A stretch of 64,000 bases of DNA. Origin: Sphingomonas sp. BK235. Lineage in GTDB: Bacteria; Pseudomonadota; Alphaproteobacteria; Sphingomonadales; Sphingomonadaceae. The notes under the pieces were generated by a model. That model saw only the letters and a list, made by a program, of their open reading frames with translations, made no database searches and was not told the DNA's origin. Shown here in pieces: positions 27,431 through 37,125 of this stretch (positions within the stretch are counted from its first letter, which is position 1; each line of letters starts with the position of its first letter). The DNA is taken from the NCBI RefSeq assembly GCF_004345855.1, contig NZ_SLXN01000004.1:1-64000 (forward strand), given 5' to 3'. The translations under genes were made by a program, and so were the position numbers.

Positions 27431-27461
27431 TTGACGATCGTTAACCAGGTCCATGCTATAT
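27431..27461 (+). promoter_or_regulatory. Candidate sigma-70 promoter
   Basis: TTGACG at 27431 and GCTATA at 27455 with an 18-base spacer, 33 bp before the ATG at 27494. The spacer contains GTTAACC. Good match by eye to an alphaproteobacterial housekeeping promoter. Confidence 0.5.
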
Positions 27462-27493
27462 CCCGGCCAATGGAGCGGGGATTAACGCAAGTC

Positions 27494-28234
27494 ATGATGA
27501 ACACGCACGACCGGGTGCATTCGCGCCGTGCTTTGTTGAAGACGGGTGGACTGTTCGCGGGTGCTCTGATGATCCCGGGCGCGGTGTCGGCGGGGATGCG
27601 CGATCGCGCGCGTCGCGGCACGCCCGAGAATCTGGTGCCGCACGATTTCTTCGACACGCCGCACGCCCCGGCGCCGCGCCCGATGATGGCCGCGCCGGCG
27701 CAGCCCCATGCGATCTCGGCGCCGGGGGTCAATCCGCGGCTGCTCCAGCGCGCCATGGCCGCGCTGGAGCGCCACGGCGACCGCATCGCGCAGCGCGACC
27801 GGATCGCGGTGGCCGATTTCAGCGCGGGGTCGAGCGAGCCGCGCTTCCACCTCATCAACCTGGAGAGTGGCCGCACCGTCTCCAAGCTGGTCGCGCACGG
27901 CAGCGGGTCGGACCCGTCGCATACCGGCTATCTCCAGCGCTTCTCCAATACCGACGGCTCGAACGCCTCGTGCGAGGGCGCGTTCGTCGCGGCGGATTAT
28001 TACGTCGGCAAGCACGGGCGGTCGCAGCGGCTGATCGGGCTGGATCGCACCAACGACAATGCGCTGTCGCGCGCGATCGTGGTCCATGCCGCCTGGTACG
28101 CCAACCCCGAGATGATCCGCCAGCGCGGGATGCTCGGGCGCAGCCAGGGCTGTTTCGCGGTGGGCGAGAGCGAGCTGGCCGAGGTGTTCGAGCGGCTCGG
28201 GCCGGGCCGGATGATCTACGCCGCCAAGGTGTGA
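27494..28234 (+). CDS. Murein L,D-transpeptidase catalytic domain protein (YkuD_2-like)
   Basis: 246 residues from the ATG at 27494 (a second is at 27497; an in-frame ATG at 27470 is also possible). The leader SRRALLKTGGLFAGALMI has a twin-arginine, so Tat export is likely. The C-terminal domain shows RFHLINLESGRTVSKLVAHGSGSDPSHTG, SNTDGSNASCEGAFVAADYYVGKHGRSQRLIGLD, IVVHAAWYANPEM and GMLGRSQGCFAVGESE with the catalytic Cys220. This is the PF13645-type pattern (short, SxGC), not classical YkuD. It is convergent with chorismate mutase (19-bp gap). Confidence 0.85.
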   Translation: MMNTHDRVHSRRALLKTGGLFAGALMIPGAVSAGMRDRARRGTPENLVPHDFFDTPHAPAPRPMMAAPAQPHAISAPGVNPRLLQRAMAALERHGDRIAQRDRIAVADFSAGSSEPRFHLINLESGRTVSKLVAHGSGSDPSHTGYLQRFSNTDGSNASCEGAFVAADYYVGKHGRSQRLIGLDRTNDNALSRAIVVHAAWYANPEMIRQRGMLGRSQGCFAVGESELAEVFERLGPGRMIYAAKV

Positions 28235-28253
28235 GCGGCGAGCGTTTGCGGCG

Positions 28254-28562
28254 TCAGCCGACGCGACGGTCGAACGCCGCCAGCTCATAGGCGATCGACG
28301 CCTCGACCAATTGGTCCCATAGCGCGGCGATCGCCGCGCCGGGCAGGCCCTGCGCCTCCGCCGCGGCGCGCGCCTGCGCGATCACCTGCGCCTTGCGCGC
28401 CTCGTCGCGGACGTGCCCGCGCTCGGGCTTGATGCGCGCGGCGGCGTCCATGTAATCGAAGCGGCGCCGCAGCAGCGCGACCAGCTCGCGGTCGAGCGCG
28501 TCGACGCCCGCGCGCACCTCCGCCATCGTGACGCAATCGGGGCCGGCGAGGATCTCGGTCAT
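28254..28562 (-). CDS. Chorismate mutase, AroQ class
   Basis: 102-residue all-helical chorismate mutase, converting chorismate to prephenate (Phe/Tyr route) or acting as an isochorismate-pyruvate lyase homologue. Features: VRAGVDALDRELVALLRRRFDYMDAAARIKPERGHVRDEARKAQVIAQARAAAEAQGLP, with the Arg and Lys (LLRRRF, RIK) expected in the active site. The length fits a stand-alone AroQ/PchB-type protein. It is the last gene of a leftward group with fghA and the VOC protein, 55 bp after fghA, but its role has no obvious link to formaldehyde. Confidence 0.87.
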   Translation of the reverse strand: MTEILAGPDCVTMAEVRAGVDALDRELVALLRRRFDYMDAAARIKPERGHVRDEARKAQVIAQARAAAEAQGLPGAAIAALWDQLVEASIAYELAAFDRRVG

Positions 28563-28617
28563 GCCGCGCTGCCTGCCCGCGCACGGCGCGGCTGTCCAGC
28601 GCGGCGTCGTGCGCGGC

Positions 28618-29445
28618 TCACGCCAGCCGCGCCGCGTGCCAGTCGAGCTGGTCGCCCATGAAGGTCGAGACGAACAGATAGGAATGGTCGTACCCCGCGC
28701 GCATCCGCAGCTCGAGCGGGATGCCCGCGGCGGCGCAGGCCCGCGCGAGCAGCTCGGGGCGGAGCTGCTCGGCGAGGAAGGCGTCGGCCTCGCCCTGATC
28801 GACCAGCAGCGCGGGCACGCGGGCGCCGTCCTCGATCAGCGCGACCGCGTCGTGGCGCCGCTGCGCCGCGGCGTCGCCGCCGAGATAGCGGTCGAGCGCC
28901 TCGCCCCACGGCACCTGCGTCGGCGCCACGATCGGCGCGAAGGCCGAGACCGCGCGATAGCGCCCCGGATGACACAGCGCCGCGGTGAGCGCGCCGTGGC
29001 CGCCCATCGAATGGCCCATGATCGACTGGCGCGCCGCGTCGACCGGGAATTCGGCCGCGACCAGCGCGGGCAGTTCCTCGGTGACATAGGACCACATGCG
29101 GTAATGCGTCGACCAGGGCGCCGCGGTGGCGTCGACGTAGAAGCCCGCGCCCTGGGCGAAGTCCCAGCGGTCCTCGTCGGGCACCTCGTCGCCGCGCGGG
29201 CTGGTGTCGGGCGCGACGAAGATCAGGCCGTGGCGCGCGCAGGCGGCGCGATACTCGCCCTTTTCGGTGACGTTGGCATGGGTGCAGGTCAGCCCGGAGA
29301 GATACCAGACGACCGGCAGCGTCGCCCCCGGCGCGTGATCGGGGACATAGACCGAGAAGGTCATGTCGGTGCCGGTCGCGCTGCTGCGGTGGCGATAGAC
29401 GCCCTGCGTGCCGCCGTGTGCGCGCGCGGTCGAGACGGTCTCCAT
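28618..29445 (-). CDS. fghA: S-formylglutathione hydrolase
   Basis: Hydrolyses S-formylglutathione to formate and glutathione, the last step of glutathione-dependent formaldehyde detoxification. 275 residues. The start ATG 29445 follows GGAGGAGC. Alpha/beta-hydrolase esterase-D features: YLSGLTCTHANVTEKGEYRAACARHGLIFVAPDTSPRG, GAGFYVDATAAPWSTHYRMWSYVTEELP, GHSMGGHGALTAAL with the nucleophile Ser, DQGEADAFL with the Asp, and YDHSYLFVSTFMGDQ with the catalytic His. Runs from the VOC gene (14-bp gap), with frmA further upstream in the same orientation beyond a dyad-repeat cluster. Confidence 0.95.
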   Translation of the reverse strand: METVSTARAHGGTQGVYRHRSSATGTDMTFSVYVPDHAPGATLPVVWYLSGLTCTHANVTEKGEYRAACARHGLIFVAPDTSPRGDEVPDEDRWDFAQGAGFYVDATAAPWSTHYRMWSYVTEELPALVAAEFPVDAARQSIMGHSMGGHGALTAALCHPGRYRAVSAFAPIVAPTQVPWGEALDRYLGGDAAAQRRHDAVALIEDGARVPALLVDQGEADAFLAEQLRPELLARACAAAGIPLELRMRAGYDHSYLFVSTFMGDQLDWHAARLA

Positions 29446-29459
29446 GCTTGCTCCTCCGT

Positions 29460-29843
29460 TCAGGCGACGCGACAGGTCGCGCAGACCTTGTTCCCCGCGG
29501 GGTCGCGCAGATAGGCCAGGTACAGCTCGCGCCCGCCGGTGACGTGGCGCACGCCCGGCGGCGCCTCGATCGCGGTACCGCCGCTGGCGACACCCGCGGC
29601 GTGCCACGCCTCGACCTGCTCGGGCGAGGTCGAGCGGAAGCCGAGCGTCCCGCCATTGGCGTGGCTGGCGGGCTGGCCGTCGATCGGGCGCGTGACGAGG
29701 AAGCGGCCGCCGTCGTGCGCATAGACCAGCCGCCCCCATTCGTCGATCACGCCCGGCGCGGCGCCGAGCGCGCCCAGCGTCGCGTCGTAGAAGGTCTGGG
29801 CGGCGGCAACGTCGTCGGTGCCGAGCATGACGTGGCTGAACAT
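29460..29843 (-). CDS. VOC (glyoxalase/dioxygenase-fold) protein
   Basis: 127-residue VOC-superfamily protein from ATG 29843 after GGGAGAGAAGG. Two beta-alpha-beta-beta-beta halves: MFSHVMLGTDDVAAAQTFYDATLGALG and YAHDGGRFLVTRPIDGQPASHANGGTLGFR, then VEAWHAAGVASGGTAIEAPPGV, LYLAYLRDPAGNKVCATCRVA. The DPAGN motif and first His (SHVM) are standard. Exact substrate unknown; position directly ahead of fghA suggests a small-thiol or aldehyde-related role, possibly non-enzymatic sensing. The CATC near the C-terminus is an unusual Cys pair. Confidence 0.83.
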   Translation of the reverse strand: MFSHVMLGTDDVAAAQTFYDATLGALGAAPGVIDEWGRLVYAHDGGRFLVTRPIDGQPASHANGGTLGFRSTSPEQVEAWHAAGVASGGTAIEAPPGVRHVTGGRELYLAYLRDPAGNKVCATCRVA

Positions 29844-29933
29844 CGGCCTTCTCTCCCAAGCTCCTTCCCACTTGGCGGGGAAAGCGATCGCCTCCGGCAT
29901 GTCGTACAGCGCCCGCTCGCCCCATGTCGCCCC

Positions 29934-30227
29934 GTCATCCCGGGCATGACCCGGGATCCATCGCGCCGCGAGAGCCGCCCGCGTTGCTCTCGCGGAAACA
30001 TGGGTGGACCCAAAAAGCTCATCGTCGCGGATGCAGCTTACCTCCGTCATCCCGGGCCCTTCGACAAGCTCAGGAGAGCCTTGACCCGGGATCCATGGTG
30101 CCGCGAGAGCCGCCCGCGTTGCTCTCGCGGAAACATGGATCCCGGCGCGGGGCCGGGATGACGGTGATGAAGAGCAAGCCGCTTTCTGGGTCGGGACCAA
30201 GGGATCCCGGCTCCAGTCCGGGATGAC
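29934..30227. repeat. Compound dyad-repeat cluster, copy 7
   Basis: Three pieces in tandem. First, 29934 to about 30003, a left A half and most of a B half, cut off at GTGGACCC. Then comes the 40-base flank variant, then a full element from 30046 to 30162 whose left hairpin loop contains an extra segment CCTTCGACAAGCTCAGGAG. Last, a solo right half ends at 30227. It lies between frmA and the VOC gene. Confidence 0.85.
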
Positions 30228-30300
30228 GGCGGGGCGTGAAGCGCCCGGTGCGTCACACCTTCATGTGCGACAGCCCTGCCGTACCGAGGACTTGCTCGCC

Positions 30301-31407
<1,107 letters not shown>

Positions 31408-31549
31408 CGGTGGGGAGCCTCTCAGCAGTGGGTCGGCACCGCTCTCTATGCGCCACCGGGAGAGGCTTCAAGGAAGGACCGCGCGGCGGGCGCCATGCCC
31501 CCACCGCGCGGTCCGCGGCGCGGCGCTGGAACGCCGCGGCGCTCATGCC

Positions 31550-32116
31550 TCAGCGGCAGACCACCCGGCCGCGATCGACCGACTGGCCCAGCAGCGCGCC
31601 GCCGCCCGCGCCGATCACGGTGCCGAGCAGCTTGGACCCGCCGCTGGCGATGATGTTGCCGAGCGCGCCACCCGCGAGCCCGCCGACGATCAGCCCGGTC
31701 GTGCCGTCGTTGCGGCGGCAGTAATAGCGGTTGTCATAGCCGCGATAGATGCGGTCGTTCCGCCCCAGCGCGCGGGCGCGATAGTAACGGCCGTCGCGAT
31801 AATAACGGTCGGCATAATAAGCGCGCTGCCCCGGCTCGTAGCGATTATAGTCGTAGCGCGCCGAGCGGCGCCAGTCGCGGATGCGGTCGTTGCGGTCACG
31901 CCGCGCGTCCCGGACATTGTCCTGATATTCGCGGCGCGCGTTGCGGACGTCGCGGCGCGAGTCGGCGTCGCGCATGTCCTCGCGATACTCGCGGCGCGCG
32001 TCGCGCATGTCGTCGCGATACTCGCGGTTGGCGCGGCGCGGGTCCTGCGGAGCGGCGGCGGCGGGGACGCTGGCCAGAGCGGTGGCGGCGAGCGCGGCGG
32101 CGAAGATGATACGCAT
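31550..32116 (-). CDS. Glycine-zipper protein with charged repeats
   Basis: 188 residues from ATG 32116 after GTGGGAGATC. Signal peptide ends PAAAAP. The middle is an Arg/Asp/Glu-rich repeat built on EYRDDMRDARR (at least three copies, residues about 30-75), likely a coiled coil, then a Tyr-rich segment. The C-terminus (about 135-188) is a glycine-zipper 2TM domain: DGTTGLIVGGLAGGALGN, LGTVIGAGGGALLGQSVDRGR, ending VCR. It resembles the paralogue at 32749-33054 (shared DGTTGL-V-G and final CR). Such proteins sit in the periplasm or outer membrane; the role is unknown. It is downstream of osmC. Confidence 0.8.
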   Translation of the reverse strand: MRIIFAAALAATALASVPAAAAPQDPRRANREYRDDMRDARREYREDMRDADSRRDVRNARREYQDNVRDARRDRNDRIRDWRRSARYDYNRYEPGQRAYYADRYYRDGRYYRARALGRNDRIYRGYDNRYYCRRNDGTTGLIVGGLAGGALGNIIASGGSKLLGTVIGAGGGALLGQSVDRGRVVCR

Positions 32117-32209
32117 CACTGATCTCCCACAGAGTGATGCCGCATGAACGGCGCCGCCGCGCCCCGGTTGCGTGAACCGAAAACTACTTACCGTTCATTT
32201 CAGAGACAC

Positions 32210-32638
32210 TTACGACTCCAACTTATGGGTCAGTGTCACTTCCGCGTTCAACACTTTGGAAACAGGGCAATTTGCTTTGGCGTCGCGCGCGATCCGCTCG
32301 AACTCCTCCGGCGCGATGCCGGGCACGCGCGCGACCAGGTCGAGCTTGGACGAGGTGATGGTGAAGCCCTCCCCGTCCTTCTCCACCGCGACGCGCGCGC
32401 TGGTCTCCAGCGTGCCGTCCGCATAGCCGGCGCCCGCGAGCGCGAAGCTGAGCGCCATGGTGAAGCAGCTCGCATGCGCCGCCGCGATCAGTTCCTCCGG
32501 GTTGGTGCCGGGCTCGTCGCCGAAGCGCGTGCCGAAGCCATAGGGCTGGTCGTCGAGCGCCTTGGACTGGGTCGAGGTCCAGCCCTTGCCGTCCTTGCCG
32601 AGACCTTCGTAGCGTGCCGAACCACTGCGCGTAGGCAT
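32210..32638 (-). CDS. osmC: OsmC-family peroxiredoxin
   Basis: 142-residue thiol peroxidase-like stress protein that reduces organic hydroperoxides. Start ATG 32638. The family core is present: ARYEGLGKDGKGWTSTQS, NPEELIAAAHASCFTMALSFAL with the peroxidatic Cys in HASCFTM, and RDAKANCPVSKVLNAEVTLT with the resolving Cys. It shows length typical of OsmC rather than Ohr. It lies between two glycine-zipper genes in the same orientation (about 110 bp after the upstream one), suggesting a common envelope or osmotic stress theme, though that is inference. Confidence 0.92.
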   Translation of the reverse strand: MPTRSGSARYEGLGKDGKGWTSTQSKALDDQPYGFGTRFGDEPGTNPEELIAAAHASCFTMALSFALAGAGYADGTLETSARVAVEKDGEGFTITSSKLDLVARVPGIAPEEFERIARDAKANCPVSKVLNAEVTLTHKLES

Positions 32639-32748
32639 ATCATGCTCTCCGGATGAAAGACGGATAAGAGAAAGGCGCGGCCCGCCATCGCGGACCGCGC
32701 CCTCCCAACGTCGATCGAGGTAAAAAGCTCAACCGTTCGCCGCGCCGA

Positions 32749-33054
32749 TCAGCGGCACTGGCGCTTTCCGCTGCGCTCGATCTCGCGGCCCGCCAGCGCG
32801 CCGCCGACGCCGCCGAGCACGGTGCCCAGCGTGCGGTCGCCGCGCGTGTCGACCGCGCGGCCGAGCAGGCCACCCGCGACCGCGCCGACCACCAGGCCGG
32901 TGGTGCCGTCGGGCTTGCGGCAGCGCAGCCGGCCGTCGTTGCCGCGCCACTCGCGGTACTTGTAGCGCCGCTGCGCGTCGGCCTCGACCGTGGTGGCGAC
33001 CAGCGTCGGCGCGACCATCGCGGCGGCACCGAAGGCCAGCATCAGCTTACGCAT
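32749..33054 (-). CDS. Glycine-zipper 2TM domain protein
   Basis: 101 residues, ATG at 33054. Signal peptide, then RRYKYREWRGNDGRLRCRKPDGTTGL and a two-helix glycine-zipper: VVGAVAGGLLGRAVDTRGDRTLGTVLGGVGGALAGREIERSG, ending QCR. Shares DGTTGL-V and the closing CR with the longer paralogue at 31550-32116 on the other side of osmC. Role unknown; related domains are found in outer-membrane lipoproteins and stress proteins. Confidence 0.82.
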   Translation of the reverse strand: MRKLMLAFGAAAMVAPTLVATTVEADAQRRYKYREWRGNDGRLRCRKPDGTTGLVVGAVAGGLLGRAVDTRGDRTLGTVLGGVGGALAGREIERSGKRQCR

Positions 33055-33181
33055 GACTTCAATCTCCCGTTCGAACATTCGTGTTGGCGTCGTAACGTGT
33101 CGTCCTTAGCGCGGTTGCATGAACGTGGAACAACGTCGCGTTCATCGTGTTGCACGCGTCCCACGGCGGGGCGGGCGATGC

Positions 33182-33994
33182 TTAACGGCGCTCGGGCGGG
33201 TCGGTGAACGCGGGCGCGCGCCGCTCCAGCTCAGCGCGCACCGCCTCGCGCTGGTTGGGCGCGCCCAGCAGCGCGATCTGCTCCGCGCTCTCCGCCGCGA
33301 GGATCGCGCGCGCGTCCGCGTCCGCCGCCACCGCGAACAGGCGCTTGGCGGCACGCACCGCATCGGGGCTGCGCGCCGCGATCGCGCGCGCGATCGCGAG
33401 CGCGCGCTCGCGCGGCTCCGGATCGAGATAGGTGATTAGCCCCGCCGCCTGCGCCTCGTCCGCGCTCAGTTCGCGCGCGGTATAGACCCATTCGCGCAGC
33501 ACGTCGTCGCGCACGCTGCCGCGCCACAGCGCATAGCCGCCCATGTCAGGGACGAGGCCCCAATGCGTCTCGCGGATCGACAGCCGCGTCGCGGGATGCG
33601 CGACGCGCAGGTCGGCGCCCGCGAGCAACTGGCAGCCGCCGCCGAACGCGACGCCATGCGCCGCCGCGATCACCGGCACCGGCAGCGCGCGCCAGCCGGT
33701 GCAGACATATTGGACCGCGTTGCTGCCGTCGTCGCGCCGCGCGTCGAGCGCGATCCCCGCGTCGCCCGCCGCCATCGCCGCGATGTCGAGCCCGGCGCAG
33801 AACGCGCGCCCCTCGCCCGACAGCACCACCGCGCGCAGTCCCGGCAGCGCGGCGAGCCGGTCGATCGCTTGCGCCAGCGCCGCGAACATCGCGGGGTCGA
33901 GCGCGTTCATCTTGTCCGCGCGCGCCAGCCGCACGTCGGCGACCCCGTCCGCCACCGCGATCGTGACCCGCTCGTCCACTATGTCCTCCGTCAT
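33182..33994 (-). CDS. Enoyl-CoA hydratase/isomerase family protein
   Basis: Crotonase-fold enzyme, 270 residues, from ATG 33994. Features: VRLARADKMNALDPAMFAAL, GLRAVVLSGEGRAFCAGLDI with the oxyanion-hole FCAGLD, PVIAAAHGVAFGGGCQLLAGADLRVA, RLSIRETHWGLVPDMGG. The WGLVPDMGG in place of the usual LGLxPGxGG suggests an altered active site, as in crotonase-fold isomerases rather than strict hydratases. It follows the acyltransferase gene by only 10 bp, so both are probably cotranscribed, although a functional link is not obvious. Confidence 0.88.
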   Translation of the reverse strand: MTEDIVDERVTIAVADGVADVRLARADKMNALDPAMFAALAQAIDRLAALPGLRAVVLSGEGRAFCAGLDIAAMAAGDAGIALDARRDDGSNAVQYVCTGWRALPVPVIAAAHGVAFGGGCQLLAGADLRVAHPATRLSIRETHWGLVPDMGGYALWRGSVRDDVLREWVYTARELSADEAQAAGLITYLDPEPRERALAIARAIAARSPDAVRAAKRLFAVAADADARAILAAESAEQIALLGAPNQREAVRAELERRAPAFTDPPERR

Positions 33995-34004
33995 CGCCGC
34001 TCGC

Positions 34005-35171
34005 TCACACCAGCGCGGGGCGCGGGTCGACATGGGTGCGCCGCGAGGCATGGCGGCGCAAGCCGATCAGCGGTCGCAGCGGCCCGATCGCGCGCCCGAT
34101 CAGGTAGAAGCCCCAGCAGCCCGCCACCGTCGCGCCGACCAGCAGCGCGAACTCGGCCCAGCCCGGCAGCGCGAGCGGGCGCAGCCGGTCCGCGGCGAGC
34201 ACGATGATCGACTGGTGGACGATGTAGAAGGGGAACACCGCCTCGGTCAGCATCGGGCGCCAGCGCTGGTCGCGGTTCCAGTGCGAATCGGCATAGCCGA
34301 TCAGCGCGGCCACCGCGCTCCACCCCTCCACCGCGCGCGCGATCGAGAACGTCACTCCCCAGGGCGAGGGCATGGTGTTGCCCGGCCAGCGGATCTCGAT
34401 CCCCGCCACCAGCGCATAGGCCGCCAGCGCGAGCGCCGCCGCGACCTTCCACTGGCGCACGAACGCCGCCAGCGTCCGCGGCGCGCAGGCGAGCGCATAG
34501 CCGAACAGGAAGGCGGGGAAGTAGCTGGCGTGCGCGACCCAGTCGTCGACCAGCGCATGGGTCTCGCGCGCGCCGGGGAAGAGGACGAAATTGACCAGCA
34601 CCATCCAGCCGATCGGCACCGCGAGCAAGGTCGGCCCGCGCATCGTCCAGGCGAAGCCGCGCTGCGCCGCGTCGGTGGCCCGCGCGGGCAGCAGCCCCGC
34701 GCCGAGCGCGAGCACGATGGTATAGACCCACAGATAGCCGACGAACCACAGGTGGTTCCAGGTCGGCAGCGCGAGCGGGCCGAGCAGCCCGAAGCGCCAG
34801 TAATCGTGCAGATAGAAATGCACGAAGCCGTGCGGATAGCCGAACTTCTCGCCGAGCTCGACCCAGGGCTGGACCGGGACGATCACCGCCACGCCGAAGA
34901 CGAGCGGGACGAGCAGCCGCAGCGAGCGCTGCCGCGCGAAGCGCCACGGCTTCTTGTTGCGGATCATCAGCGCGCGGCTGGCGTAGCCGGAGACGACGAA
35001 CAGCAGCGCGAGCCGCCACGGGTTGGACGCCATCATCGGCACCGCGACCCACCAGGCGCCGGGGAGCTTGGCGTGGAAATCCCACGGCACGAAGACCATC
35101 CCGACGTGATAGAGGATAAGGATCGCGAACGCCCCGATGCGGAGCCAGTCGAGGCCATAGTGACGCTGCAT
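34005..35171 (-). CDS. Acyltransferase 3-family membrane protein
   Basis: Integral membrane acyltransferase (OpgC/OafA-like), 388 residues from ATG 35171. It begins MQRHYGLDWLRIGAFAILILYHVGMVFVPWDFH, the family's D-R motif with the catalytic-helix His in LYH. About ten membrane segments follow: SNPWRLALLFVVSGYASRALM, LLGPLALPTWNHLWFVGYLWVYTIVLALG, and near the end FPFYIVHQSIIVLAADRL, another family mark. Such enzymes O-acylate glucans, polysaccharides or lipids in the envelope. The acceptor is unknown. Paired with the crotonase-like gene. Confidence 0.88.
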   Translation of the reverse strand: MQRHYGLDWLRIGAFAILILYHVGMVFVPWDFHAKLPGAWWVAVPMMASNPWRLALLFVVSGYASRALMIRNKKPWRFARQRSLRLLVPLVFGVAVIVPVQPWVELGEKFGYPHGFVHFYLHDYWRFGLLGPLALPTWNHLWFVGYLWVYTIVLALGAGLLPARATDAAQRGFAWTMRGPTLLAVPIGWMVLVNFVLFPGARETHALVDDWVAHASYFPAFLFGYALACAPRTLAAFVRQWKVAAALALAAYALVAGIEIRWPGNTMPSPWGVTFSIARAVEGWSAVAALIGYADSHWNRDQRWRPMLTEAVFPFYIVHQSIIVLAADRLRPLALPGWAEFALLVGATVAGCWGFYLIGRAIGPLRPLIGLRRHASRRTHVDPRPALV

Positions 35172-35462
35172 CGCGGCCCGGCCTAGCATTAACGCCGCGG
35201 TTACGCGAGGCGGGGCGGTGACGGCCGCGCTCCGCGCGAGCCCGGCGGGATTAAGCGTGCCGGTGCCGTCCCCTCCCGCCCGCCGACTTCGATCCGCCCC
35301 GGCCGAGGCACGCGCGTGCTCCTGCGCACGCAGGAGCCCAGTGCCACGAACCTCGCCCTCGCGGCGCTGGGCGCCGGCGGTCGCCGGACCACGCTCCAGC
35401 GTCGCTGGGGCAAACTCGGCAGCCGCGCCTCACCCCGCCTCCTCAAGGAACCCTGCCCCCCC

Positions 35463-35556
35463 GTCATCCCGGGCTCGACCCGGAATCCATGTTGCCGCGA
35501 GAGCCACCAACGTTGTTTTCGCGGAAAAATGGATCCCGGCGCGAGGCCGGGATGAC
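35463..35556. repeat. 94-bp dyad repeat, copy 8
   Basis: A facing B. Left stem-loop GGGCTCGACCC, right GGCGCGAGGCC. The left stem has a GGAATCC mismatch. It sits in the 558-bp gap between the acyltransferase and ispG, in which I see no gene. Confidence 0.88.
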
Positions 35557-35729
35557 GATGGTGGGGCGCACGACCCATCACGCATCGATCCACCGAAGCG
35601 GAGGGAGAACGGCGCCGTGCCGGCCCGCTTCCACACGAGAAGGCCCGCCCTCCGCCCTCCTCCGTTCGGGACGCGCCTAGGCAAGCGCGCGCCTTCCAAC
35701 CGTCGCGCCGCGCATGTATAGGCAAGGCC

Positions 35730-36854
35730 ATGTCCATCCGTCCGTGGCGCGACATCGCGCGCCGAGAGAGCCGCCAGATCATGGTCGGCAACGTCCCCGT
35801 CGGCGGCGGCGCGCCGGTCACCGTGCAGACGATGACCAACACCCCCACCGAGGACGCGCGCGCCACGATCGACCAGATCCGCCGCTGCGAGGATGCCGGC
35901 GCCGATATCGTCCGCGTCAGCTGCCCCGACACCGCCTCCACCGCCGCGCTCGGCCAGATCGTGCGCGCCGCCAAGGTGCCGATCGTCGCGGACATCCACT
36001 TCCACTACAAGCGCGCGCTCGAGGCGGCGGACGCGGGCGCGGCGTGCCTGCGGATCAACCCGGGCAACATCGGCTCGTCCGACCGCGTCGCCGAGGTGGT
36101 GCGCGCCGCCAAGGCCAATGGCTGCGCGATCCGCATCGGCGTCAACGCGGGCAGCCTCGAGAAGGACCTGCTCGAGAAATATGGCGAGCCCTGCCCCGAG
36201 GCGCTGGTCGAGAGCGCGCTCGATCATATCAAGCTGCTCCAGGACCACGACTTCCACGAATATAAGGTGGCGGTGAAGGCGTCCGACGTGTTCCTCGCGG
36301 TGGCGGCCTATCAGCAGCTGGCGGACGCGGTCGACTGCCCGCTGCACCTCGGCATCACCGAGGCGGGCGGGCTGATCGGCGGCACGGTCAAGTCGTCGAT
36401 CGGCATGGGCTCGCTGCTGTGGTTCGGCATCGGCGACACGATCCGCGTCTCGCTCTCGGCCGAGCCCGAGGAAGAGGTGCGCGTCGGCTTCGAGATCCTC
36501 AAGGCGCTCGGCATCCGCAACCGCGGCGTGCGCGTGGTGAGCTGCCCGAGCTGCGCGCGCCAGGGCTTCGACGTGATCCGCACGGTGCAGACGCTGGAGG
36601 AGCGGCTCCAGCATATCCGCACGCCGATGTCGCTGAGCGTGCTCGGCTGCGTCGTCAACGGCCCCGGCGAGGCGCGCGAGACCGATATCGGCATCACCGG
36701 CGGCGGCAACGGGCGCCACATGGTATATCTCTCCGGCGTGACCGACCATCACGTCCAGGACGCCGACATGGTCGAGCATATCGTCCGGCTGGTCGAGGCC
36801 AAGGCCGCCGAGATCGAGGCGGCGAACGCGGCGGCGGCGCTCGCGGCGGAATAG
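35730..36854 (+). CDS. ispG: 4-hydroxy-3-methylbut-2-en-1-yl diphosphate synthase
   Basis: Iron-sulfur enzyme of the MEP isoprenoid pathway, converting MEcPP to HMBPP. 374 residues. Motifs: [104 protein letters not shown], and the [4Fe-4S] ligands in [17 protein letters not shown] and [19 protein letters not shown]. The two Cys of SCPSC plus the Cys of GCVVN are the three ligands. An Ala/Glu-rich tail ends the protein. Monocistronic, followed by vapBC 40 bp later. Confidence 0.98.
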   Translation: MSIRPWRDIARRESRQIMVGNVPVGGGAPVTVQTMTNTPTEDARATIDQIRRCEDAGADIVRVSCPDTASTAALGQIVRAAKVPIVADIHFHYKRALEAADAGAACLRINPGNIGSSDRVAEVVRAAKANGCAIRIGVNAGSLEKDLLEKYGEPCPEALVESALDHIKLLQDHDFHEYKVAVKASDVFLAVAAYQQLADAVDCPLHLGITEAGGLIGGTVKSSIGMGSLLWFGIGDTIRVSLSAEPEEEVRVGFEILKALGIRNRGVRVVSCPSCARQGFDVIRTVQTLEERLQHIRTPMSLSVLGCVVNGPGEARETDIGITGGGNGRHMVYLSGVTDHHVQDADMVEHIVRLVEAKAAEIEAANAAAALAAE

Positions 36855-36894
36855 GCCGCGTGTTATAGGTCAGTCAGGCACTGGAGGGCCTGAC

Positions 36895-37125
36895 ATGACC
36901 TATCACGCCAAGGTGATCGCGGGCGGCAAGATCGTCATCCCCGCGGACCTGCGCCGCGAATTCGGGATCAAGGACGGTGACACCGTCGCTCTGGAGAGCG
37001 ACGGTGAGCGGATCGCCCTCCGGCGCGACGATTCGTCGGCGGCGCTCGCCCAGCTACGTCAGGCGATGAAGGGCTACACCGTCGACCAATTCCTGCGCGA
37101 GCGACGGGCGGATTGGGGCGAGTGA
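36895..37125 (+). CDS. vapB: AbrB/MazE-type antitoxin (VapB)
   Basis: 76-residue antitoxin. SpoVT/AbrB DNA-binding swap-hairpin at the N-terminus: AKVIAGGKIVIPADLRREFGIKDGDTVALESDGERIALRR. The C-terminal tail (about 46-76) should wrap the PIN toxin. RBS GGAGGG precedes the ATG. Its stop overlaps the start of the PIN gene (GTGA). The complex probably represses its own promoter, which must lie in the 40 bp after ispG, or transcription reads through from ispG. Confidence 0.9.
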   Translation: MTYHAKVIAGGKIVIPADLRREFGIKDGDTVALESDGERIALRRDDSSAALAQLRQAMKGYTVDQFLRERRADWGE

